In this document: positions 58,827 through 64,000 of the stretch, in pieces | How positions within the stretch are numbered: the stretch's first letter is position 1 | Layout: every line of letters begins with the position of its first letter | From: Nitrospira_D sp035465795 | GTDB taxonomy: Bacteria; Nitrospirota; Nitrospiria; Nitrospirales; Nitrospiraceae | Assembly: GCF_049546785.1 (NCBI RefSeq) | Contig: NZ_JBMWAN010000001.1 | Span: 905,849 to 969,848, forward strand | DNA length: 64,000 nucleotides | Direction of reading: 5' to 3' | Notes under the pieces: generated by a model | What the model was told of the DNA's origin: nothing | The model's database searches: none | The model's input: the letters and a program-made list of their open reading frames with translations, nothing else | Made by a program: the position numbers and the translations under genes

Positions 58827-59684
58827 CTATTTCCCCGCATCCATCGCACATCGAAATCCGACCGTCCGGTCTTCAAACTCCGGCTCAGCGGAAAATCGCG
58901 CCGTCACGCGCAGCGCCGTCGGCAAGTCAGCCCATGACCCGCCGCGCAACACCCGCTTTTCTCCCGTACTCGGTCCGGGGGGATTCTTGTCCGGACTCTT
59001 TTGATAATACTCGCGGTCATACCAGTCGTTCACCCATTCCGCCGCATTTCCCGCCATGTGAAACAGGCCATAGGGGCTCTTCCCCCCTTCTTTCAGCCCG
59101 TGGCGCACGCTCATGCCCTCAAGCCCGCTTCCGACCGGCACCAGCGTAACAGCCTCGCTCACCCAAAGCCCCCGATTGTAGTTCGCGATATCCACAAACG
59201 GCTGCATGTCCCCCCAGGGATACCGCCGGCCGTCCCTTCCTCTCGCGGCCTTCTCCCATTCGGCCTCGGTCGGCAACCGTTTCCCCGCCCATTTGCAATA
59301 ATTCGCCGCCTCGGTCCAGGTCATACCCACAGCGGGGCGATCTTCGAGGGAAGACACCGCGTCATCATTTTGAACCGGAGGAATCTCCTGCTTGCCCGAC
59401 TCAAGGAATTTCTGATAGCGGCCGGCCGTCACCTCGTATTGATCAATGTAAAAGTCATTCAGCGTGACGGTATGTTCAGGCCGCTCATTCGGGAGTCCAT
59501 CGTTGCTTCCCATGAGAAAGGCGCCGGCCGGAATACGCACCATCGGCGCGCCATCCTTGCCCTTGACCGACTCCACCGCCACGGTCGACGCAGGCGGAGG
59601 CGCCCCGATATCGGCCGCCCCGACGAGTGGTGCAGTGAAGAGGATGACGAACCCGACACCCCAACAGATTCCCTGCCTCATCAT
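58827..59684 (-). CDS. Secreted FGE-fold (SUMF1-like) protein
   Basis: 285 residues from ATG 59684 (GAGG just upstream; ATG 59681 and 59705 are also possible). Signal peptide GICWGVGFVILFTAPLVGAAD. FGE fold: MVRIPAGAFLMGSNDG, HTVTLNDFYIDQYEVTAGRY, GKRLPTEAEWEKAARG, YPWGDM, FHMAGNAAEWVNDWYDREYY and RVLRGGSWADLPTALRVTARF, ending in TVGFRCAMD. The catalytic Cys pair expected after RGGS is missing, as in the paralogue at 4902-5807. Likely a non-catalytic or differently used FGE-fold protein. It lies just upstream of the cytochrome c gene, 56 bp apart and same strand, possibly co-transcribed. Confidence 0.84.
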   Translation of the reverse strand: MMRQGICWGVGFVILFTAPLVGAADIGAPPPASTVAVESVKGKDGAPMVRIPAGAFLMGSNDGLPNERPEHTVTLNDFYIDQYEVTAGRYQKFLESGKQEIPPVQNDDAVSSLEDRPAVGMTWTEAANYCKWAGKRLPTEAEWEKAARGRDGRRYPWGDMQPFVDIANYNRGLWVSEAVTLVPVGSGLEGMSVRHGLKEGGKSPYGLFHMAGNAAEWVNDWYDREYYQKSPDKNPPGPSTGEKRVLRGGSWADLPTALRVTARFSAEPEFEDRTVGFRCAMDAGK

Positions 59685-59808
59685 TGTCCTCACAGTCTTG
59701 AGCATCACATTCACCGGCTCGCCCGAAAACAATATCGAGGGAGTGTACCGATCAGGTCCGGCAAACACAACGGGAGGGATCGTGCAGAAGTGGGAAACAG
59801 CGGGAAGG

Positions 59809-59886
59809 TGGTGTCCCCAACGGGATTTGAACCCGTGTTACTGCCTTGAAAGGGCAATGTCCTAGGCCAGGCTAGACGATGGGGAC
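59809..59886 (-). tRNA. tRNA-Glu (UUC)
   Basis: Complete cloverleaf on the minus strand. Acceptor GTCCCCA pairs TGGGGAC, D arm GTCTAGCCTGGCCTAGGAC, anticodon stem TTGCC/GGCAG with loop CTTTCAA (anticodon TTC, reads GAA/GAG), TpsiC arm GGGTTCAAATCCC. Discriminator A and an encoded CCA (59811-59809) follow. Confidence 0.95.
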
Positions 59887-60073
59887 TCGAGGCAACGGCA
59901 CACAAGCGAACGGCTTTTTACCACACTCACGGAGGCCCTGTCACTACACTGTTTGAGGATCCCGGGACGCGACAGGCTCCCGACCGCGCCGCTCACCGGT
60001 ACCGGTCCCTGAACGAAATATGTTAGACTCAGCCAGCAATCAGCTTTTCCATGCCTTGTCGGCCCGACACAAG

Positions 60074-60565
60074 ATGATGCGCATATCCCGATCTCTGGCC
60101 CGGACGACGGTGACCGGCATAGGAATGCTCCTCCTGCTGGTATTCGGCTGCGCCCACGATACCTACCAGCAACGTGCCGATATCATAAAAGAGCACGTAG
60201 AAGGCTTTTACGGTCACTTGAAGGCCAACCGCGTGGAATCCGCCATCCACGAGAACGAGCAGATTGAAGCCATGGCGGCGATCATGGCCGATACCGTTCG
60301 GACCCAAGCTCAACTCAAAGGGACTTCCCATGTCGAACGGGAATTCGCATTGATGCAAACAGCCAATGAGGCGGCGGTGCAAAACTGGCTGGCCTTAGGG
60401 CAATACTTCTCGATCAAGAGGCAATACCCGCAAGCCCGCGCCACCTACCAGCGAGTCCTTGATACCTACACACAGCCGACCGACCGGTCCTATCGAGACC
60501 AGGCCCTGCGCGCCTTGAAAGACCTCGACATCATGGCGCCTCCCGCGGCGAAATCCGCGCCCTAG
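60074..60565 (+). CDS. Lipoprotein with TPR-like helical repeats
   Basis: 163 residues from ATG 60074 (tandem ATG 60074/60077; an upstream ATG at 60020 would give 18 extra residues before the signal). No clear Shine-Dalgarno. Lipobox-like LLLVFGC. The mature part is helical: RADIIKEHVEGFYGHLKANRVESAIHENEQIEAMA, then WLALGQYFSIKRQYPQARATYQRVLDTYT, a TPR-like unit. No family is recognised. Its stop is 3 nt before the GTG of the next lipoprotein gene, so the two form an operon. Confidence 0.68.
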   Translation: MMRISRSLARTTVTGIGMLLLLVFGCAHDTYQQRADIIKEHVEGFYGHLKANRVESAIHENEQIEAMAAIMADTVRTQAQLKGTSHVEREFALMQTANEAAVQNWLALGQYFSIKRQYPQARATYQRVLDTYTQPTDRSYRDQALRALKDLDIMAPPAAKSAP

Positions 60566-60568
60566 GCT

Positions 60569-61183
60569 GTGACTGCCCGGCATACGATGAGCCCTATTCA
60601 CACAGCACCCGGCGCAGCAGGTCATCCCACGGGCATGGCCGCATGGCTCTTTGTCCTGCTCGCGACCCTGTGCTCAGGCTGTACCCACGTGATCGACGTC
60701 CACCCGCTTCCCGCGCATCCGGCGGATGCGACGATTCCCCGCTCCCTGCGCGTCCTGCTGAATGAGCTGACCGTTCAAGGCGCGGACCACCAGCCGGGGA
60801 TCACGCTGTTGGAATGGCGCCCCCGCACTCTTACGCCGGCGCTCATCCACTACATTCGCGAGCGGGGCACGTTCACCTCGGTCTCGACAGACACAGGCGA
60901 ACTTACGCTGGCGGTCACGACGAAGCTGGCCATGACCTCACGGGCCCGATACCAGTACCTCGTGACATTGCAGGCTGAGATGCGACAGGCGCCTATGGGC
61001 GTGATCAAGGCTTATCGCGCGGAACGATCCGTTCCAGGCTCAAGAGTCCGGTGGGTGACGGCCTCCGATCGTGAGCCGATCGAGGCCGCCCTGCAGTATG
61101 CGCTGGACGATCTCCTCTCACAGATCGAGGCCGACCGGCCATTGTACCTGCCTAAAGAACCGACGCGGGGAACGATGCCCTAA
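60569..61183 (+). CDS. Lipoprotein of unknown function
   Basis: About 204 residues from GTG 60569 (a later ATG at 60587 or 60635 is possible). Signal region AWLFVLLATLCSGC gives a lipobox (LCSGC). The mature protein of ~165 residues contains VHPLPAHPADATIPRSLRVLLNELTVQG, LAVTTKLAMTSRARYQYLVTLQAEMR and an acidic helix (EAALQYALDDLLSQIE). Resembles small periplasmic lipoproteins that act in LPS or secretin assembly, but no family can be named. Co-transcribed with the preceding lipoprotein. Confidence 0.62.
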   Translation: MTARHTMSPIHTAPGAAGHPTGMAAWLFVLLATLCSGCTHVIDVHPLPAHPADATIPRSLRVLLNELTVQGADHQPGITLLEWRPRTLTPALIHYIRERGTFTSVSTDTGELTLAVTTKLAMTSRARYQYLVTLQAEMRQAPMGVIKAYRAERSVPGSRVRWVTASDREPIEAALQYALDDLLSQIEADRPLYLPKEPTRGTMP

Positions 61184-61237
61184 CGCGGGCTCCTCCACGC
61201 ACACTCATTCCCTCGCGCGCCCTAACGGTGACAGGCG

Positions 61238-61897
61238 CTAGGCGGTCTTCGCCTGAGTAAACTTCACCCAGGCCGCTTGCGCATCGGCCGTCGTCGCCGC
61301 GACATACTCCTGGCAGTCGAGACGAAGCGACTGGGGTCCGAGCGGTGCGTCCACGTATTCACAGTGGTGCGGCTGCCCCGCATTCGCATGCACATGGGGA
61401 CGGAAATATTGGCAGGAGACACACATCCGGGCGATGGAAATTTCTCCCTGCTCCTGCAACGAGCGGATCAATTTGGTCAGGATCGTCAGAAGGGCAACCT
61501 GCTCCTGGCCTGAGAGCTGCTGCGCAGCCGCCGAGAGAGCCTCCGGCCATCCGGTCACCACCTCGCCGGCCTTCAACCCCTTGGCCGTGAGATGAACCGT
61601 CACCACCCGGTTATCCGTATCCGACCGGCGCCGGCGCACCAGCTTTTTCTCCTCGAGCGTGCGGATGACCTCGGAAGCCGTCGGCAATTTGACCGATAAT
61701 TCCCTCGCGATGACCGAGACCATCGCGCAACGATTCGGTTGTGTCCGCAAGAAACTCAGTACCTGAACCTGCAGGGGGCCGACGCCCTGCCGCCCCTGCC
61801 GTCGCCAGGGCCGACTCTTCATCGCCAAGCCGATCTTGGACAACCCGGTCACCAGGCGGCCGGGGAGAGAATCCTGCTCTATTTTGATCGATGCCAT
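61238..61897 (-). CDS. MarR-family regulator with a Cys/His cluster
   Basis: 219 residues from ATG 61897, GAGGG 9-10 nt upstream. Winged helix-turn-helix: PLQVQVLSFLRTQPNRCAMVSVIARELSVKLPTASEVIRTLEEKKLVRRRRSDTDNRVVTVHLT, the MarR wing (DTDNR). The C-terminal ~50 residues carry a metal-type pattern: CVSCQYF, HVHANAGQPHHC and LDC (Cys x2 Cys, His-rich, two more Cys). This extension may bind zinc or an Fe-S cluster and sense redox or nitrogen oxides; that is inference. Divergent or convergent partners are not obvious; the sigma-54 activator lies upstream. Confidence 0.84.
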   Translation of the reverse strand: MASIKIEQDSLPGRLVTGLSKIGLAMKSRPWRRQGRQGVGPLQVQVLSFLRTQPNRCAMVSVIARELSVKLPTASEVIRTLEEKKLVRRRRSDTDNRVVTVHLTAKGLKAGEVVTGWPEALSAAAQQLSGQEQVALLTILTKLIRSLQEQGEISIARMCVSCQYFRPHVHANAGQPHHCEYVDAPLGPQSLRLDCQEYVAATTADAQAAWVKFTQAKTA

Positions 61898-62128
61898 GTC
61901 ATAACCCTCATTCAAGGTGGGAAAAACACGATGGTATCAACTCAGTCTATTGGCTGCATTAGACAGACGTCAAGCTCCCCTCTCGCTCATCGCTCTCTGA
62001 TTTCACGAATCTTCCTGCCGTGCTGGAAGCCCTGATTGGCTCCCGGGCGGACCACCGCTCACATCTTACTGTTTACCGTGCTTGAAAGCGATGCGAGACG
62101 GAGGTTGGCGGACCCTCTCCGTGTTTCA
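61898..62128. other. 231 bp without a supported gene
   Basis: Promoter region of the MarR gene and 3' flank of the sigma-54 activator. No strong hairpin and no supported open frame; TTGGCTGCATTAGACAG occurs near 61950 but no promoter spacing fits well. Confidence 0.35.
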
Positions 62129-63655
62129 TCAGGCAATGGGCAATTGGACCACCCTGCGCAGCCCGAGCTTTTTCATCCGGCTGCGCAGGGTACTTGGATT
62201 CATACCCAACTGAGCGGCCGCGCCGGAGGGTCCATAGATACGCCAATGCGTGCAGTCCAACACGCGGAGGATATGGCGGCGCTCCATCTCCACGAGGTTG
62301 ACGGACGGGTCGGAGGGGGGCGCCACATTCGTCAGGGACTGCGGATCAACCGTGACGATCGGCGAGCGGGCCAGGATGACCGCCCGTTCGATGACATTCT
62401 GCAGCTCCCGCACGTTCCCCGGCCAGGCATAACGGGCCAGGCGCTCCATCGACTCGGGGCTCAGTTCCAAGGCCGGCCGCTTTAATTTCACCCGATAGGC
62501 CTCAAGAAAATGACGAACCAGAAAAGGAATGTCTTCGAGGCGTTCACGCAACGGCGGCAACAGAATCGGAAACACGTGGAGGCGGTAGTAGAGATCGGAC
62601 CGGAATCGCCCCTCGCTCACCAAACCCGCCAAATCGGCATTGGTGGCCGCAATGATGCGCACATCCACCGGCACAGGCCTTGTGCCTCCCACGCGATCGA
62701 CCATCCCGTCTTCCAGCACCCGCAACAGTTTGGCCTGGGCTTCCAGCGGCATTTCACCGATCTCGTCGAGAAACAGAGTTCCGCCATTGGCGAGTTCGAA
62801 CCGCCCCGGCCGCTTCTGATCCGCCCCGGTAAACGCCCCGCGTTCATGGCCGAACAGCTCGCTCTCGACCAATCCCATCGGCAGAGCCGCACAGTTGACG
62901 CGGACGAACGGCTTATCCCGGCGGGGGCTGAGCTCATGGATCGCCCGCGCCATGAGTTCTTTCCCGGTCCCAGTTTCCCCGGCGATCAACACCGTGCTCG
63001 ACGTCGTCCCCACCGCCTGCGCCTGCATCAGCGCCTTGCGGAACACTCCGCTCACCCCGATCATCGCGCCGAAGTTGTGCGTGGATTTCAGCTCTTCGAC
63101 GAGGTATTCGTTCTCGCGCGCCAATTGCTGCCGCAACTGATCGATCTGTTCATAGGCCCGGACATGGTCGATGGCATAGGCGATCTGCGTCGCCACGAGC
63201 TGCAGAAATTCAAGATCCGCAGCGTCGGGCTCTCCATGCTGGACGCTGCCGATGTTGAGCGTGCCGATGCAGGAGTCGCCGACCAGCAGAGGCGAATTGA
63301 TCATGCGCCCCAGCCCTTCCCGGACATAATATTCATCCTCCAGAAAGATTCGCTCGCGCTGGAGATCGGGGCGCACGTGAATCGTCCGATGGTCATGCAC
63401 CCAGCCGACCGCGCTTCCGACCTTCGGGATGACGGCATCGCGCTGCAATTGGCGATTGGGCATGCTGGTTTCCACGGCATAAAACCGGAACGAATCGGTG
63501 TCGGGATTGTAGAGCGTGATCCCGGCCCGTTCCCACGGCAGCACCTGGCGGATCTGCTCCGTAATCGCCCGCCACAGACTATCGGTATCGCGCTGAGAGT
63601 TCAGCACGTTGGTGACCGCCAGCAAGGCCCGATAACTGCCTTCGACATCGCGCAT
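62129..63655 (-). CDS. GAF-domain sigma-54 transcriptional activator
   Basis: 508 residues from ATG 63655, chosen because GGAGAAG lies 7 nt before it; a longer frame back to 63799 has no such site. Domains: GAF sensor (about 5-165: LLAVTNVLNSQRDTDSLW, AGITLYNPDTDSFRFYAVE, INSPLLVGDSCIGTLNIGS), AAA sigma-54 module (GETGTGKE near 225, GAFTGA near 272, LFLDEIGEM, GRFRSDLYYRLHVFPI, YAWPGNVRELQNVI) and a Fis-type DNA-binding end (GAAAQLGMNPSTLRSRMKKLG). No receiver domain, so it responds to a ligand through GAF, like NorR or FhlA. The 230-bp upstream region ends at the nxrB stop. Confidence 0.92.
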   Translation of the reverse strand: MRDVEGSYRALLAVTNVLNSQRDTDSLWRAITEQIRQVLPWERAGITLYNPDTDSFRFYAVETSMPNRQLQRDAVIPKVGSAVGWVHDHRTIHVRPDLQRERIFLEDEYYVREGLGRMINSPLLVGDSCIGTLNIGSVQHGEPDAADLEFLQLVATQIAYAIDHVRAYEQIDQLRQQLARENEYLVEELKSTHNFGAMIGVSGVFRKALMQAQAVGTTSSTVLIAGETGTGKELMARAIHELSPRRDKPFVRVNCAALPMGLVESELFGHERGAFTGADQKRPGRFELANGGTLFLDEIGEMPLEAQAKLLRVLEDGMVDRVGGTRPVPVDVRIIAATNADLAGLVSEGRFRSDLYYRLHVFPILLPPLRERLEDIPFLVRHFLEAYRVKLKRPALELSPESMERLARYAWPGNVRELQNVIERAVILARSPIVTVDPQSLTNVAPPSDPSVNLVEMERRHILRVLDCTHWRIYGPSGAAAQLGMNPSTLRSRMKKLGLRRVVQLPIA

Positions 63656-63819
63656 TCGCGCTTCTCCAGCCAACCACACACCCGCGGGGCGTCTCTGCCG
63701 GAGCCTCCGTGAAGAAAGGCCCGCCCTCTGGGGGGAGCACCGGAACCGAGCCATTCGATTCCCCGGCAAAGGATACGTGAGTCCTTCTCCCGCCCGCAAG
63801 ATGGAGACCCATCACTCGC

Positions 63820-63858
63820 ACAAAACAGAACGGGCGGGCCCCTTTCGGAGACCCGCCC
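63820..63858 (-). terminator. Rho-independent terminator after nxrB
   Basis: On the minus strand GGGCGGG (63858-63852) pairs with CCCGCCC (63838-63832), extended by CTCC/GGGG with a GAAA tetraloop, then GTTCTGTTTTGT. It separates the nxrB transcript from the sigma-54 activator gene. Confidence 0.85.
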
Positions 63859-63885
63859 ATCCGTGAAGCGATGCCTAGCTCAGAC

Positions 63886-64000
63886 TTACAGCCAGGTCAC
63901 GCGCTCGGCCGGCCGAATGTAGATCGGCTCTTCGACCTGAATACGCGCCACTTCCTTGCCCGACTTGTTGAAGCCCAGGACGGTATCGTTGTACATCTCG
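63886..64000 (-). CDS. nxrB: C-terminal end of nitrite oxidoreductase beta subunit (partial)
   Basis: Only the last 37 codons lie in the window; the gene continues beyond 64000. The translated end reads EMYNDTVLGFNKSGKEVARI, then QVEEPIYIRPAERVTWL and stop. As I remember it, this closely matches Nitrospira NxrB (about 429 residues), the four-cluster Fe-S electron-transfer subunit of the nitrite-oxidising complex NxrAB in the periplasm. No cysteines fall in this fragment, so the match rests on the C-terminus alone. A strong terminator follows. Confidence 0.72.
   Translation of the reverse strand, partial: EMYNDTVLGFNKSGKEVARIQVEEPIYIRPAERVTWL

Noticed and set aside
63656..63799. N-terminal extension of the sigma-54 activator
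   Set aside because: The added 48 residues are Arg/Pro-rich and unlike the family; GGAGAAG precedes the ATG at 63655 at good distance.

Overview
The window reads as chromosomal DNA of a Nitrospira-like nitrite oxidiser or comammox bacterium (phylum Nitrospirota). The strongest single clue is a truncated minus-strand gene at the right edge. Its last 37 residues (ending in Ala-Glu-Arg-Val-Thr-Trp-Leu) match the C-terminus of the nitrite oxidoreductase beta subunit NxrB as I remember it. The DNA is GC-rich and gene-dense, with mostly Shine-Dalgarno starts and many secreted, lipoprotein and TPR proteins, which fits. No phage, insertion sequence with transposase, CRISPR array or rRNA was found.

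Layout. 1-8.1 kb: an outer-membrane barrel, small secreted proteins, a methyltransferase, a metallo-beta-lactamase-fold hydrolase with a relic of a second copy, a lipoprotein coupled to an FGE-fold protein, a Ycf46-like AAA ATPase and an NlpC/P60 lipoprotein. 8.1-13.9 kb is an accessory stretch of small proteins (zinc-ribbon peptide, Lys-rich secreted protein, PII-like protein, DUF72, DUF5069, PilZ, DUF433 antitoxin-like, possible nuclease) with partly decayed duplicates. 13.9-20.2 kb: glutamate synthase gltB-gltD, preceded by a 58-codon gltB look-alike overlapping the gltB start. 20.4-24.4 kb: polyprenyl diphosphate synthase, DUF1015 protein and an orphan NtrC-type regulator. 24.4-30.7 kb: sugar and cell-wall metabolism (MurU-like, AmgK-like, VanZ, GH57 amylase, GalT). 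30.8-36.5 kb: tRNA nucleotidyltransferase, a TtuB/TtuA-like tRNA thiolation pair, a DnaJ relative, MarC and two small periplasmic proteins. 36.6-40.7 kb: ilvD, a trypsin-like protease and a DegT-family aminotransferase. 40.8-44.3 kb: pilin followed by a membrane protein, ABC ATPase and ABC permease, the same order as Myxococcus pilA-pilG-pilH-pilI. 44.7-52.1 kb: a minus-strand series of class V aminotransferase, serA, hisZ, dnaB and a TPR lipoprotein. 52.3-58.2 kb: MltD-like transglycosylase, TPR protein, bioF and two PilT-type ATPases. 58.2-64 kb: cytochrome c, FGE-fold protein, tRNA-Glu, two lipoproteins, MarR regulator, GAF/sigma-54 activator and the end of nxrB.

How the parts connect. Type IV pilus functions occur at two places (pilin plus ABC genes; two retraction ATPases), and the pilin has a good sigma-54 promoter candidate, while two sigma-54 activators lie in the window. 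Nitrogen assimilation (GltBD) and nitrite oxidation (NxrB) frame the region. The non-coding DNA is unusually informative: intergenic hairpins built from 7-nt repeats whose unit differs from locus to locus, two copies of a 125-bp palindromic MITE-like repeat, three decayed gene duplicates, and several promoters placed so close to start codons that the mRNAs should be nearly leaderless.

Limits: all family names come from reading motifs and from memory of families. No database search or structure prediction was run, and start codons were chosen by eye.
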